A DNA stretch of 64,000 nt from Achromobacter spanius (GTDB lineage: Bacteria; Pseudomonadota; Gammaproteobacteria; Burkholderiales; Burkholderiaceae_B), in contig NZ_CP121261.1 of NCBI RefSeq assembly GCF_029637605.1, positions 4,154,001 to 4,218,000 on the forward strand, in the 5' to 3' direction. Position numbers and translations under genes: made by a program. The notes under the pieces are model-generated. The model was not told the origin of the DNA, searched no databases, and saw only the letters and a program-made list of their open reading frames with translations. Each line of letters opens with the position of its first letter. The first letter of the stretch is position 1. Of this stretch, positions 43,721 to 53,110 are shown piece by piece.

Positions 43721-44614
43721 ATGAACTGGAACTTCACCAAAATGCATGGCGCGGGCAATGATTTCGTCGTGCTCGACGGGGTCCGCCAGACCATCGAAAT
43801 GACGCCCGAGCGCGCCCGCGCCCTGGGCGACCGGCACTTCGGCATCGGCGCCGACCAGATCCTCCTGGTTGAACGCGCCACCCGCCCGGACGCTGATTTC
43901 CGCTACCGCATTTTCAATTCCGACGGCAGCGAAGTCGAACACTGCGGCAACGGCGCGCGCTGCTTCGTGCGCTTCGTGCACGAACAAGGCCTGTCCGACC
44001 GCAATCCCCTTCGCGCCGAAATCGCCACCGGCATCCTCGTGCTGGATGAAGGCGACGACGAACAAGTCACGGTCGACATGGGCAGCACCCGTTTCGAGCC
44101 CGAAGCCCTGCCCTTCGACACTACCGGCTTGACCTCGCAACGCGAAGGTGAAGACACGCTCTGGGAACTGGAGATCGACGCGCCCGCCGGTGTGCCCGGC
44201 AAAGTGCTGCTGTCCACCGTGGCCATCTCCAATCCGCATGCGGTGCAGGTGGTGGACAACGTCGACACCGCCCCCGTCGCCATTCAAGGCCCGCTGATCG
44301 AGACCCATCCGCGCTTTGCGCGCCGCGTCAACGCCGGCTTCCTGCAAGTGATGGACCGCCACAACGTCCGCCTGCGCGTCTTCGAACGCGGCGCGGGCGA
44401 AACCCTGGCCTGCGGCACGGGCGCCTGCGCCGCCGTCGCGGCCGGCATCCGCCGCGGTTTGCTGGAATCGCCCGTGCGCGTGCAAACCCGTGGTGGCGTG
44501 CTTACCGTTGCCTGGAATGGCGACCAACTGCGCATGACCGGCCCCGCCGAATCCGTGTTCACGGGGCAAGTCGACATCGACAAGCTCGTCTTCTCCATGG
44601 CGCTGAACCGCTGA
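43721..44614 (+). CDS. dapF: Diaminopimelate epimerase
   Basis: A 297-residue PLP-independent racemase converting L,L- to meso-diaminopimelate for lysine and peptidoglycan. The N-terminal [15 protein letters not shown] and the two catalytic cysteines in EHCGNGARC and [11 protein letters not shown] are present. An ATG six codons earlier (43703) is open, but 43721 gives the family-typical start [14 protein letters not shown]. It is followed by DUF484 and xerC genes, the classic dapF-yigA-xerC order. Confidence 0.97.
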   Translation: MNWNFTKMHGAGNDFVVLDGVRQTIEMTPERARALGDRHFGIGADQILLVERATRPDADFRYRIFNSDGSEVEHCGNGARCFVRFVHEQGLSDRNPLRAEIATGILVLDEGDDEQVTVDMGSTRFEPEALPFDTTGLTSQREGEDTLWELEIDAPAGVPGKVLLSTVAISNPHAVQVVDNVDTAPVAIQGPLIETHPRFARRVNAGFLQVMDRHNVRLRVFERGAGETLACGTGACAAVAAGIRRGLLESPVRVQTRGGVLTVAWNGDQLRMTGPAESVFTGQVDIDKLVFSMALNR

Positions 44615-44618
44615 CCCT

Positions 44619-45296
44619 ATGACTGATACCGCTTTCACCGCCCAAGACATCGCCGCCTTCCTGCAAGACCACCCTGGCTTCTTTGACGAGCACGCCGACG
44701 TGTTCGCCACCATGCAGGTACCGCACCCGCATGGCGCGCGCGCCATTTCGCTGGGCGAACGCCAGATCCTGACGCTGCGCGAGCGCAACCGCGAACTGGA
44801 ATGGCGCTTGAACGAACTGGTGCGCAACGCCACCGCCAACGAAAGCATCGGCTCGCATCTGGCCAAGTGGTGCAGCCGCATGCTGTCGGAAAACGACGCG
44901 CAGCGCGTGCCCGGCGAAATCGCGCTGGGCCTGGCCGAACAGTTTGAACTGAACCACGTGGCGCTGCGCTTGTGGAACCTGTCCGAGCTGGCGCCCACGG
45001 GCTACGGCGAACCCACCTCGCAAGACGTGCGCACGTTCACCGATAGCCTGAAGACCCCCTACTGCGGCACCGATACCGACTTCGAAGCCGCGGGCTGGCT
45101 CGACAGCAAGCCCAAGTCGCTGGCATTGGTGCCGCTGCGTCTGGAGGCCGACGGCCCCGCCGTGGGCTTGCTGGTGCTGGGTTCCGACGACCCCGAACGT
45201 TTCACGCCCGAAATGGGCACGACGTTTTTGGAATCCATCGGCCAACTGGCGTCGGCGGCATTGCATCGCCTGAATCCCGCGTCGCCGAAGGCCTAG
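44619..45296 (+). CDS. DUF484 family protein (YigA-like)
   Basis: A 225-residue GAF-like DUF484 protein. AQDIAAFLQDHPGFFDEHADVFATMQVPHPHGARAISLGERQ is the conserved N-terminal block, followed by a coiled-coil (LRERNRELEWRLNELVRNA) and a GAF-type C-terminal half ending in GTTFLESIGQLASAALHRL. It starts four bases after dapF. The function is unknown, but the family travels with dapF and xerC. Confidence 0.93.
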   Translation: MTDTAFTAQDIAAFLQDHPGFFDEHADVFATMQVPHPHGARAISLGERQILTLRERNRELEWRLNELVRNATANESIGSHLAKWCSRMLSENDAQRVPGEIALGLAEQFELNHVALRLWNLSELAPTGYGEPTSQDVRTFTDSLKTPYCGTDTDFEAAGWLDSKPKSLALVPLRLEADGPAVGLLVLGSDDPERFTPEMGTTFLESIGQLASAALHRLNPASPKA

Positions 45297-45318
45297 CGCA
45301 AATCAGGGCGGGCGGACA

Positions 45319-46323
45319 ATGACCCAGACCACACAAGACGCGCCCCCGCCCGACCCTGCCCCTGGCGCCGAGGCCTTGCCCGACCCGATGCGCGCCTGGT
45401 TGCGCCATCTGGAAACCAACCGCCGCTATTCGCCCCACACGCTGGACGCCTACCGTCGCGAGCTGCATTTCTTGAATCAGCTTGCCGACCGCGCCCGGCT
45501 GCCGCTGGACAAGATCGCCAACGGCCATATCCGCCAATTCGTTGCGCGGCTGCATGCCGAAGGGCGAGGCCCACGCAGCCTGGCCCGCACCTTGGCGGCC
45601 TGGCGCGGCTTCTACCAATGGTGGGCGCCCGCGATCGACCTTGCCGGCAACCCCGTGGCCGGCGTGCGCGCACCCAAGGCCCCGCGCGGTCTGCCCAAGG
45701 CCTTGTCCGTGGAGCAGACCCAAGCCCTGCTTGACCGCCCCACCGCCAAGGTCGCGAACGAACCCGCCGCGCTACGCGACCAGGCCATGTTCGAACTGCT
45801 CTACTCCAGCGGGCTGCGCTTGTCGGAACTGGTGGGCTTGGACCTGCGCTACACGCGCACGGCCGATTACGAATCGCGCGGCTGGTTAAAGCTGGACGAG
45901 GCAGAGGTCGAAGTGCTGGGCAAGGGTGGCAAGCGCCGTTCCGTGCCGGTGGGCCAGGCCGCCGTTGCCGCCTTGCAGAAATGGATAGCCGCGCGCCCGC
46001 AATTGGCGCCGCCCGCGCCACAGCCTGAGGACGCCGCCGCGTTGTTCCTGGGTGCGCGCGGCAAGCGTATCTCGCCGCGCATCGTGCAGTTGCAATTGGC
46101 GCAGGTTGCCCAAGCGGCGGGCTTGCCCACGCACGTGCATCCGCACGTGCTGCGCCACAGCTTCGCCAGCCATGTATTGCAGTCGGCGCAGGACTTGCGC
46201 GCCGTTCAGGAAATGCTGGGCCACGCCAATATCTCGACCACCCAGGTCTATACCCGGCTTGATTTCCAGCACCTGGCCAAAGCCTACGACCAGGCGCATC
46301 CGCGCGCGGGGCGCAAGTCCTGA
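45319..46323 (+). CDS. xerC: Tyrosine recombinase XerC
   Basis: A 334-residue site-specific recombinase that resolves chromosome dimers at dif with XerD. The N-terminal SAM-like core-binding domain spans about residues 25-120, and the catalytic domain follows. Catalytic residues are visible: Arg in YSSGLRLSELVGLDL, HVLRHSFASHVL (H-x-x-R), LGHANISTTQVYTR with the nucleophilic Tyr. It is a housekeeping gene by context (dapF-DUF484-xerC), not a mobile-element integrase. It converges with the nicO gene six bases away. Confidence 0.95.
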   Translation: MTQTTQDAPPPDPAPGAEALPDPMRAWLRHLETNRRYSPHTLDAYRRELHFLNQLADRARLPLDKIANGHIRQFVARLHAEGRGPRSLARTLAAWRGFYQWWAPAIDLAGNPVAGVRAPKAPRGLPKALSVEQTQALLDRPTAKVANEPAALRDQAMFELLYSSGLRLSELVGLDLRYTRTADYESRGWLKLDEAEVEVLGKGGKRRSVPVGQAAVAALQKWIAARPQLAPPAPQPEDAAALFLGARGKRISPRIVQLQLAQVAQAAGLPTHVHPHVLRHSFASHVLQSAQDLRAVQEMLGHANISTTQVYTRLDFQHLAKAYDQAHPRAGRKS

Positions 46324-46329
46324 AGCGGG

Positions 46330-47346
46330 CTAGCCGCCTCCGGCCACCATGCCACCCAGCAGCGTGACACCCAGCAACAACACCATCACCGCCGCCAGCG
46401 CTTCCACCCCGTAGCGCACGCGCGCCGCGCCTGTGCTGGACAGACGTTGACCGATGCGCGTCGCCGCGCCGCCGGCGGCCACGGCCAGGCAAGCCAGCGC
46501 CGCCACCGTCAAACCGGTGCCCAAGCCCATCGCCAATGCCGACGCCACGCCGGCCAGGACAAAGCCCTGCGACAAGGCGAACACCAGCACGATCAGCGCG
46601 CCGCTGCACGGACGCAGCCCCACCGCCAGAATGGCCGACATGGCGCGCCGCCAGTTCAACTGGCCGGCAACCTGATCAGGTGCGGGCACATGCGCATGGC
46701 CGCAACCGCAATCATCGTGGTGGTGGTGGTGGTGATGTGCATCAGCAGAGGCAACCGGCTCGCGCCGACGCCGCAGCAATGGCCTGACCGCCTTGATCCA
46801 CACCAACCACACACCCAGCAGCGTCACCAACCCATACGACGCCAGCTCCAGCCAACGCGTCGCCTGGTTCATCGTGGTAGCGGTTGCGTTGAACACCAAC
46901 GCCAGCACCGCCACCATCACAATCGCCACCAGCGCCTGGATCAGCGCGGACGCCAGCGCCAGCAGCGCGCCGTTGCGTGCCGTCTGCCGATTGGCCACTA
47001 CATAGGAAGAGATCACCGCCTTGCCATGCCCAGGCCCAAGCGCGTGAAAAACGCCGTAGGCAAACGACAGGCCGATCAAGGTCCAGGCCGCGCCGCCATC
47101 GGCCTGCCAGGCGCGCACCGCGCCCGTCAATTGGCGGTAGAAATGGCTTTGCCAGACGGCCACTTGCCCAAAGAAACTGGCCAGCCAGCCCGGCCCACCC
47201 ATGCCCGCGCCGCTTTCCGGCACGCCGAAAGGATGCGCACCCTGCGCCGTGGCCACGCCCATGCCGCCCAGCAGCGGCGACAGCAGCAACAGCACCAACG
47301 CCGCCATCCACCAGCCAAAGCGCCAGGAAGCCAGCGTTACGGGCAT
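46330..47346 (-). CDS. NicO/RcnA-type metal transporter
   Basis: A 338-residue inner-membrane protein of the nickel/cobalt transporter (NicO) superfamily. It has a signal-like first helix, then YGVFHALGPGHGKAVISSYVVA (the H-x4-(D/H) motif region of the family), a cytoplasmic His-rich loop HHHHHHHDDCGCGHAH and GLRPCSGALIVLVFAL. ATG 47346 has GAGGTG just upstream and overlaps the end of the DUF1007 gene by ten bases. Being last in a Zur-linked operon, it may move zinc rather than Ni/Co. Confidence 0.88.
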   Translation of the reverse strand: MPVTLASWRFGWWMAALVLLLLSPLLGGMGVATAQGAHPFGVPESGAGMGGPGWLASFFGQVAVWQSHFYRQLTGAVRAWQADGGAAWTLIGLSFAYGVFHALGPGHGKAVISSYVVANRQTARNGALLALASALIQALVAIVMVAVLALVFNATATTMNQATRWLELASYGLVTLLGVWLVWIKAVRPLLRRRREPVASADAHHHHHHHDDCGCGHAHVPAPDQVAGQLNWRRAMSAILAVGLRPCSGALIVLVFALSQGFVLAGVASALAMGLGTGLTVAALACLAVAAGGAATRIGQRLSSTGAARVRYGVEALAAVMVLLLGVTLLGGMVAGGG

Positions 47347-48020
47347 CGCACCTCGATGCGGTGCGTCAGCCCCTTGGTGATGGCGAAAAGTTCGTCCGGC
47401 AATGCGTCCGGGTCGGCCGGGATCGCGGCCAGTTGCTGCATGGTCTTCCAATCCAATTCCTTGGGCTTGCGATAGGCCGACGTACACGTCGCGGCATCCG
47501 GGCCGCCCAGCGACACCGCGCCTTTCTCGTCAAAAGCGTACGCAACAAAATAAGTAGGGTCGTAGATATCCACCTGCGCGCCGTCGGCGCCCACCGGCAT
47601 GGGCGTGGCCAAGGGCAAGGTGAACGACAACGTCAGGCGCGCGGTCTTGGGGTTCCAGTCGACCTTGGCATCACGCGGCGCCGCGAAGGTGGCGGTCTTG
47701 CCGCCCACGGTAACGCGGGTGAAATAGTGCGAAATCGGTTCACCCAGCGCCTTCATCCAGTCATCCGCCATGCCCTTCAAGGTGGCGGCGGGCAAGGAAC
47801 CACCCTTGCCTTTCGGCAGGCCTTGCGTGGCATAGGCGCCGAACATTTCATCGAACAACCAGACCTGGCGAACCGCCGTGATGCGGTGCTGCGCGTCCAC
47901 ATCGATGACCGCGCGCGCATCGATCCACATATGCGGGTGCGCGCTGGCGGACCCTGCCGCCAGCAGTGCCGTCGCGGCGGTCAGGGCTGCAAGGCCGCGG
48001 CGAGCTGACGTACGTTCCAT
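47337..48020 (-). CDS. DUF1007 family periplasmic protein
   Basis: A 227-residue secreted protein with signal peptide ending SASAHPHMW, which leaves His residues at the mature N-terminus (AHPHMWID), a typical metal-binding feature of the family. DUF1007 proteins recur next to NicO permeases and zinc ABC systems. The start lies 40 bases inside the 3' end of znuA, and it overlaps nicO by ten. Probably a metal-delivery partner; no biochemical role is established that I know of. Confidence 0.88.
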   Translation of the reverse strand: MERTSARRGLAALTAATALLAAGSASAHPHMWIDARAVIDVDAQHRITAVRQVWLFDEMFGAYATQGLPKGKGGSLPAATLKGMADDWMKALGEPISHYFTRVTVGGKTATFAAPRDAKVDWNPKTARLTLSFTLPLATPMPVGADGAQVDIYDPTYFVAYAFDEKGAVSLGGPDAATCTSAYRKPKELDWKTMQQLAAIPADPDALPDELFAITKGLTHRIEVRCP

Positions 48021-48961
48021 TCAAACATTTCCAGATAGGTAGCGCCGGGCTGTCCGGGCTTGGACAGCGCATCGGAATAAAGCGTACCACCCACCTTGGC
48101 ACCGGTCTCGCGCGCAATCTGCTGAACCAGTTTGGGGCTGGAAATGTTCTCAACGAACACCGCCGGCACCCTGTCGCGCTTGACCTGTTCAATGATGCTG
48201 GCGATTTCACGGGCCGAAGGTTCGGCGTCCGTGGATACGCCCATCGCCGAAATGAACGACACGCCGTAGGCATCGCCGAAATAGCCAAAGGCACCGTGCG
48301 ACGTCACGACCTTGCGGCGTGCTTCCGGAATGGCGGCGAACGTCTTCCTGGCGGAAGCGTCCACGGCTTCCAGGCGCGCGATATAGGCACTTGCACGCTG
48401 GCGATAGGCGTCGGCGTGCGCCGGATCGGCGGCGGCCAGGCCCTCGGCCACATTGCGCGCATAGATCACGCCATTGGCCAGGTTCTGCCAGGCGTGGGGA
48501 TCCGAGTCGCCATGATGGTGATGACCTTCCTTGTGATCGTGGTCGTGGTCGTGGTCGTGATCATGGTCATCGTGCTTGCCATCGCCACCCGCTTGCGCGA
48601 ACTTGCGCGGCGTCACGCCTTTGCTGGCCACCACCGTCTGGCCGGCAAAGCCGGACGCCTTCGTCAGCTTGGGCAACCAGGTCTCGAAGTCCAGGCCGTT
48701 CACGAACAACACTTTCGCGGTGGACAGCTTCTTGGCGTCGCCCGGCGTGGGTTCGTATTCGTGCGCGTCGCCATCCGGCCCGACCAGCGTCGTCAGGCTG
48801 ACGTCGTCGCCGCCCACTTCCCGCACGATGTCGCCCAGGATGGAGAAGCTGGCCACGGCCTTCAGCGGTTCGGCGGCATGCGACGCCCCGACCACGGCCG
48901 ACAGGCACAGCCCGGCCATTGCCAACAAGGCGCGGCGACGCAGCGGCAGAATGGAACGCAT
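47981..48961 (-). CDS. znuA: Zinc ABC transporter substrate-binding protein (ZnuA-like)
   Basis: A 326-residue cluster A-I periplasmic metal receptor. The signal peptide ends SHAAEP; SILGDIVREVGGDDVSLTTLVGPDGDAHEYEPTPGD gives the first His ligand, then a charged His/Asp-rich loop (HDDHDHDHDHDHDHKEGHHHHGDSD), SDPHAWQN, and TSHGAFGYFGDAYG. The His-rich loop favours zinc over manganese. ATG 48961 has AAGGAG upstream. Third in a Zur-controlled operon; its 3' end overlaps the DUF1007 gene. Confidence 0.93.
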   Translation of the reverse strand: MRSILPLRRRALLAMAGLCLSAVVGASHAAEPLKAVASFSILGDIVREVGGDDVSLTTLVGPDGDAHEYEPTPGDAKKLSTAKVLFVNGLDFETWLPKLTKASGFAGQTVVASKGVTPRKFAQAGGDGKHDDHDHDHDHDHDHKEGHHHHGDSDPHAWQNLANGVIYARNVAEGLAAADPAHADAYRQRASAYIARLEAVDASARKTFAAIPEARRKVVTSHGAFGYFGDAYGVSFISAMGVSTDAEPSAREIASIIEQVKRDRVPAVFVENISSPKLVQQIARETGAKVGGTLYSDALSKPGQPGATYLEMFEWNVRQLAAALQP

Positions 48962-48980
48962 AACGAATCTCCTTATTAAG

Positions 48981-49847
48981 TCAGGCTTGGCGCATGCGGC
49001 GCGGCGCCCGCAGCAACCCGCCTTGCGGGCCGCCGACGATGGAAAACAGATAACAGGCGCCCGCCGCCAGAATGATCGAAGGCGACGCAGGCACGTTGAA
49101 GTGGTAGGACACCAGCAGACCGCTGACCGAGGCCAGCACACCGAACCCGGCCGCCAGCGGAATCTGCCGCGCGGCCGACCGCGCCCAGAAGCGCGCCGCG
49201 GCGGCGGGCAACATCATGATCCCCACGACCATCAAGGTGCCCAGCACCTGGAAGCCCGCCACCAGATTGACCACCACCAGCACCAGGAACCCCATGTGGA
49301 CCCAGCCGCCCCCGCCGCCGCTGGCCCGCAGAAACCCCGGGTCCAGGCATTCGGCGACCAGCAAGCGGTAGATGGCGGCCAGCACCAGCAAGGTCACGCT
49401 GGCCGTGATGGTCACCAGCAGCAGAGCAGGGTCGTCCAGCCCCAGCACCGTGCCGAACAGCACATGCAGCAAATCCATGTTCGAGCCGCGCAAGGACACC
49501 AGCAATACACCCAGCCCCAGCGATATCAAATAGAAGGCGGCAAAACTGGCGTCTTCACGCAGCGGCGTCAACCGCGCCACCAGCCCGGCCAGCAAGGCGA
49601 CGGCCAAGCCGGTGGCGATGCCACCCAGCATCATGGCGCCCAGCGACAGCCCGGACAGCAGGAACCCCGCCGCCACCCCCGGCAGGATGGCGTGCGACAT
49701 CGCGTCGCCCATCAAACTCATGCGCCGTAGCACCAGGAACACGCCCAAGGGCGCCGCGCCCAACGACAAGGCGCAGGCGCCAGCCAGCGCGCGCCGCATG
49801 AAGCCATAGTCAAGAAAGGGAGAAACCACCCATTGCGCCAACGTCAT
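48981..49847 (-). CDS. znuB: Zinc ABC transporter permease (ZnuB-like)
   Basis: A 288-residue ABC-3 family permease with about eight transmembrane segments; GVFLVLRRMSLMGDAMSHAILPGVAAGFLLSG is the diagnostic block. It imports the metal delivered by ZnuA, powered by ZnuC. ATG 49847 overlaps the stop of the ATPase gene as ATGA, and it ends 19 bases before the znuA start. Confidence 0.94.
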   Translation of the reverse strand: MTLAQWVVSPFLDYGFMRRALAGACALSLGAAPLGVFLVLRRMSLMGDAMSHAILPGVAAGFLLSGLSLGAMMLGGIATGLAVALLAGLVARLTPLREDASFAAFYLISLGLGVLLVSLRGSNMDLLHVLFGTVLGLDDPALLLVTITASVTLLVLAAIYRLLVAECLDPGFLRASGGGGGWVHMGFLVLVVVNLVAGFQVLGTLMVVGIMMLPAAAARFWARSAARQIPLAAGFGVLASVSGLLVSYHFNVPASPSIILAAGACYLFSIVGGPQGGLLRAPRRMRQA

Positions 49848-50566
49848 GCGTAGGCCCTCGCATGCCATTGCCGCGCCACCTTCAGATGCGCGTCGCTCAA
49901 GACGCTGGCGGTGTCGCCCCACGCCACGACAGAGCCCGACAACAGCAGGCATTCGGGAAAGTGGTCGCGCACAAGATCCAGGTCATGCAGCACGGCGATC
50001 ACCGTGCGCCCCTGGCCGTGCAGCCCGCACAGCAATGCCATCAGGTCGTCGGCGGTATGGGCGTCGACCGCGGCAAAGGGCTCGTCCAGCAGCAGCACCG
50101 GCGCGTCCTGCACCAGCATCCGCGCAAACAAGGTGCGCTGCATCTGCCCGCCCGACAAGGTGTCCACGCCCCGCCCGGCGGCGTCCGCCAGGCCGACGGT
50201 TTCCAGCGCATGCATGCAGCGTTCAAGTTCGTCGTGGCGAAAACGCCGCCACGCACCGACCCGTCGCCAAGCGCCCATGGCCACCAGGTCCAGCACCGTG
50301 ACCGGGAACGATCGGTCCAATTCGGCCGCCTGCGGTAGCCAGGCCAATTCGGAACGCCCCCCGCCGCTGATGCGCACGCTGCCCGCCATGGGGCGCAGCA
50401 CGCCCATGATGCCTTTGATCAAGGTCGACTTGCCCGCCCCATTCGGCCCGACCACGGCCGTCATGCCGCCGGCGGCAAAACAGCCCGACACGGACTTCAG
50501 CGCGGGATGGCCATGCCAGCCAAAAGACGCATCGGCCAGCTCGATGGTGACGGGCGCCTTGCTCAT
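49844..50566 (-). CDS. znuC: Zinc ABC transporter ATPase (ZnuC-like)
   Basis: A 240-residue ABC ATPase with GPNGAGKST (Walker A, about residues 40-48), DTLSGGQMQRTLFARML (signature) and PVLLLDEPFAAVDAHT (Walker B). The large frame to 50791 is mostly another gene; ATG 50566 overlaps by ATGA the stop of a 56-codon gene, which fixes the start. It drives the ZnuAB importer. Confidence 0.94.
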   Translation of the reverse strand: MSKAPVTIELADASFGWHGHPALKSVSGCFAAGGMTAVVGPNGAGKSTLIKGIMGVLRPMAGSVRISGGGRSELAWLPQAAELDRSFPVTVLDLVAMGAWRRVGAWRRFRHDELERCMHALETVGLADAAGRGVDTLSGGQMQRTLFARMLVQDAPVLLLDEPFAAVDAHTADDLMALLCGLHGQGRTVIAVLHDLDLVRDHFPECLLLSGSVVAWGDTASVLSDAHLKVARQWHARAYA

Positions 50567-50733
50567 CGCGGCCACCAGTCCAGCGCCCAAGCCGTCAGCG
50601 CCCACAGCATGGCGGCCGCCACCACGGCGACGGCCATGCGACGCCAGGCGGAAGCCAGAAAGGCAGAGCGGGGAATCTTGCCTTGCCGAAGCGCGGCGCC
50701 GGGCCGCGGGGGCAAAAGCGTGAAGTGAGACAT
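50563..50733 (-). CDS. 56-residue single-span membrane protein heading the znu operon
   Basis: A small frame missed by length filters: ATG at 50733, stop TGA at 50563-50565 overlapping the znuC start as ATGA. The product begins MSHFTLLPPRPGAALRQG, has a basic stretch (K-I-P-R-S, W-R-R) and one hydrophobic segment (about residues 33-52: M-A-V-A-V-V-A-A-A-M-L-W-A-L-T-A-W-A-L), and ends WWPR. No strong ribosome-binding site. It is the first gene downstream of the Zur box on this side. Function unknown; it may be a small regulator of the transporter. Confidence 0.6.
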   Translation of the reverse strand: MSHFTLLPPRPGAALRQGKIPRSAFLASAWRRMAVAVVAAAMLWALTAWALDWWPR

Positions 50734-50863
50734 GGAAAGCGGGCAGGCTAAAGACTAAAGATACGTAGGGGCGGACCGGGGAAAGAAGCACGCGTCGGCC
50801 AGCGGAACCCCAGCTAATCCGAAACGCGAAGACCGTCTGAACTTGGCCCGGCTTATTTTTACA

Positions 50864-50880
50864 ATGTTATATCATAACTA
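50864..50880. promoter_or_regulatory. Zur box in the znu-zur divergent promoter
   Basis: ATGTTATATCATAACTA contains the perfect palindrome GTTAT-ATC-ATAAC and matches the TGTTATAnnATAACA form of gamma/betaproteobacterial Zur sites. It sits 131 bases before the 56-codon gene and 106 bases before zur, so zinc-loaded Zur could repress both directions. Confidence 0.85.
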
Positions 50881-50985
50881 AACTGACTTGAATCTGGCCG
50901 GGGGTGCCCGCATATCTGAGTTTTCTGCTACTTTCCTGGCATCTCGCGCGCGTCGCGCGCGTCTTTCATTCAGATAAAGTCCACC

Positions 50986-51483
50986 ATGCCCGCTCCGCCC
51001 CGTTCCCCCCGCAGCGACACCGTCGGCGCCCAGCTCAGCGTCGCCGAGACGCTGTGCGAACAGCGCGGTCGCCGCCTTACCCCCATCCGCCGCAAGGTGC
51101 TGGAACTGCTGCTGCGCCACGGCCGCAGCCTGAAGGCGTATGAATTGCTGGACGCCATGCGCGAAGTGCATCCCGGCGCGGCGCCCCCCACCGTGTACCG
51201 CGCGCTGGACTTCCTGATGGACGAAGGCCTGATTCACCGCCTGGACGCCGTCAACGCCTGGAGTGCCTGCCATGACGCCGGCGGCGCCCCGCATGATTTG
51301 TTGGTGGTCTGCACCGGCTGCGGCGCGGTTGCCGAAGTATCCGACCCCGCCATGAGCCGCCAATTGGCCGAGCGGGTCGCCCAAACGGGCTACGCCCTGG
51401 CCACGCACGAGACCGAGATCCGCGCGCTCTGTCCCCAATGCCAGAAAAAGCAGCCGGCCGACGCTGCGCATCACCATCACTGA
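50986..51483 (+). CDS. zur: Fur-family regulator, Zur type
   Basis: A 165-residue Fur-family repressor. Helix-turn-helix: LTPIRRKVLELLLRHGRSLKAYELLDAMREVHPGAAPPTVYRALDFLMDEGLIHRL. The structural zinc site has CTGCG and CPQC pairs, and the regulatory site is expected around ACHDAGGAPHD. A His4 tail ends the protein. Divergent zinc transporter genes and a matching Zur box make Zur the best call within the family. Confidence 0.92.
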   Translation: MPAPPRSPRSDTVGAQLSVAETLCEQRGRRLTPIRRKVLELLLRHGRSLKAYELLDAMREVHPGAAPPTVYRALDFLMDEGLIHRLDAVNAWSACHDAGGAPHDLLVVCTGCGAVAEVSDPAMSRQLAERVAQTGYALATHETEIRALCPQCQKKQPADAAHHHH

Positions 51484-51859
51484 TTCCGGTTACGGCGTTT
51501 GCGCCACCGCGCGCGCCGTCAGCACCGTATTGCCAGCCGTCCGTTAAGGGCCCGTTGCGTCCGGTTCGCAACGACTCTTGAAATCTGGCAAACCGCCCCA
51601 AAATAGTGATATCGCCGGATACTTGCCGGCCTACAGACGCGATCCGGACGGCTTCGGCCCCTGGGTTGATCCGGGGTTTGCCCCCTGCCCCCGACTGTGC
51701 TGTAATCCTGCGTCCGGCCGCTGTTGGCGGCCCACGCAGCCTGTGGCAAACATCACCCGCACGGGGCAAAACACCCTGTCAGGGCCTGAATTGAATGCCT
51801 GGGCTTCGGCCTTGGCTTTATAGCCTTCACAGCCTTGACTTCACGCTAGCAGCTTCGCC
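51484..51859 (+). other. 376-bp region between zur and the COG0523 GTPase gene
   Basis: No supported gene; the frames at 51578 and 51606 have poor codon use and no ribosome-binding site. No Zur-box match found. It should contain the zur terminator and the GTPase promoter, neither of which stands out. The last 60 bases are rich in GCCTT/CTTGG repeats of no clear meaning. Confidence 0.4.
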
Positions 51860-52984
51860 ATGAACACCCCGCGCAGTTTGGACAAAATGGTTCCCGTCAC
51901 CATCCTCACCGGCTTTCTCGGTGCGGGCAAGACCACCCTGCTCAAACGCATCCTGACCGAATTCCATGGCCGCCGCGTAGCGGTCATCGAAAACGAGTTC
52001 GGACCGGAAAGCATCGACAACGACCTGCTCGTGCAAGACAGCGATGAAGAAATCATCGAACTGTCCAACGGCTGCGTCTGCTGCACGGTGCGTGGCGACC
52101 TGATGCGCACCCTGTCCGAGCTGCGCGTCAAGCGCGAAGCCGGCGAACTGACATTCGAACGCGTCATCCTGGAAACCACGGGCATGGCCAACCCCGGCCC
52201 CGTCTGCCAGACGTTCTTCATGGATGACGACATCGCCGAGTACTACCGCCTGGACGCGGTAGTGACCGTGGTTGATGCCAAGCACGGCATGTCCACGCTG
52301 GACGAACAACCCGAAGCCCAGAAACAAGTCGGTTTCGCCGACCGCATCCTGATCTCCAAGCGCGACCTGGTCAACGAAGTCGACTACGAAGCGCTGCGCC
52401 ACCGCCTGGTTCACATGAACCCGCGCGCGCCGATCACGCCGGTCAATTTCGGCGAAGTCGACCTGAAGTCGATCATCGACATCAGTGGCTTCAACCTGAA
52501 TTCCATCCTGGACATCGACCCGGAATTCCTGGCCGATGAGCACCCCGACGCCGCCCACAGCCACGCCCACGACCATGGGCATGACCACGCGCACGATCAT
52601 GGCCACGACCACGATCATGAGCACGAAGGCGAATGCGGGGCGCATTGTGATCACGCCCACCACCATCACCACCACCAGCACGACGACGAAATCGGTGCGT
52701 TCGTGTTCCGTTCCAACAAGCCGTTCGATCCCGCGCGCCTTGAAGAATTCCTGGGCGGCGTGGTGCAGGTTTATGGTCCCGACCTGATGCGATACAAGGG
52801 CATCCTGTACATGAAGGGCATCAACCGCCGCATGTTGTTCCAGGGTGTGCACATGATGATGGGCGCCGAACCCGGCAAGCCGTGGACCGCGGCTGAAAAA
52901 CCGTCCACCAAGATGGTATTCATTGGACGTAAGCTGCCCCAGGAGATTTTCACCCGGGGCTTGGAGCAGTGCCTGGCGGGGTAA
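51860..52984 (+). CDS. COG0523 (CobW/ZNG-like) metallochaperone GTPase
   Basis: A 374-residue G3E GTPase. Walker A GFLGAGKTTLLKRIL (about residues 18-32), the diagnostic CxCC metal motif in LSNGCVCCTVRGDL, ETTGMANPGPV, and SKRD in place of NKxD. A long His-rich linker (AHSHAHDHGHDHAHDHGHDHDHEHEGE...HHHHHHQHDD) joins it to the CobW C-terminal domain. Members deliver zinc or other metals to client proteins. Lying between zur/znu and dksA, it fits zinc allocation under limitation. Confidence 0.92.
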   Translation: MNTPRSLDKMVPVTILTGFLGAGKTTLLKRILTEFHGRRVAVIENEFGPESIDNDLLVQDSDEEIIELSNGCVCCTVRGDLMRTLSELRVKREAGELTFERVILETTGMANPGPVCQTFFMDDDIAEYYRLDAVVTVVDAKHGMSTLDEQPEAQKQVGFADRILISKRDLVNEVDYEALRHRLVHMNPRAPITPVNFGEVDLKSIIDISGFNLNSILDIDPEFLADEHPDAAHSHAHDHGHDHAHDHGHDHDHEHEGECGAHCDHAHHHHHHQHDDEIGAFVFRSNKPFDPARLEEFLGGVVQVYGPDLMRYKGILYMKGINRRMLFQGVHMMMGAEPGKPWTAAEKPSTKMVFIGRKLPQEIFTRGLEQCLAG

Positions 52985-53110
52985 TCCCCCTTCCCGACGT
53001 GACGCGATGCGACGAAGGCAGTACTGTGAGGTACGAATAGCGTAGGCAGCAAGCAACACGAACCGGGAAAGGACGCCCGCGCCAGGATCGATTCATAGTG
53101 GAGTGTTTTC

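Noticed and set aside
45319..46323. Tyrosine recombinase considered as an integrase of a mobile island
   Set aside because: The dapF-DUF484-xerC order and the sequence identify housekeeping XerC; no attachment-site duplication is seen.
51578..51823. An 81-codon frame before the COG0523 GTPase gene
   Set aside because: Proline/Trp/Arg-rich composition, no ribosome-binding site, and no sign of a protein family.
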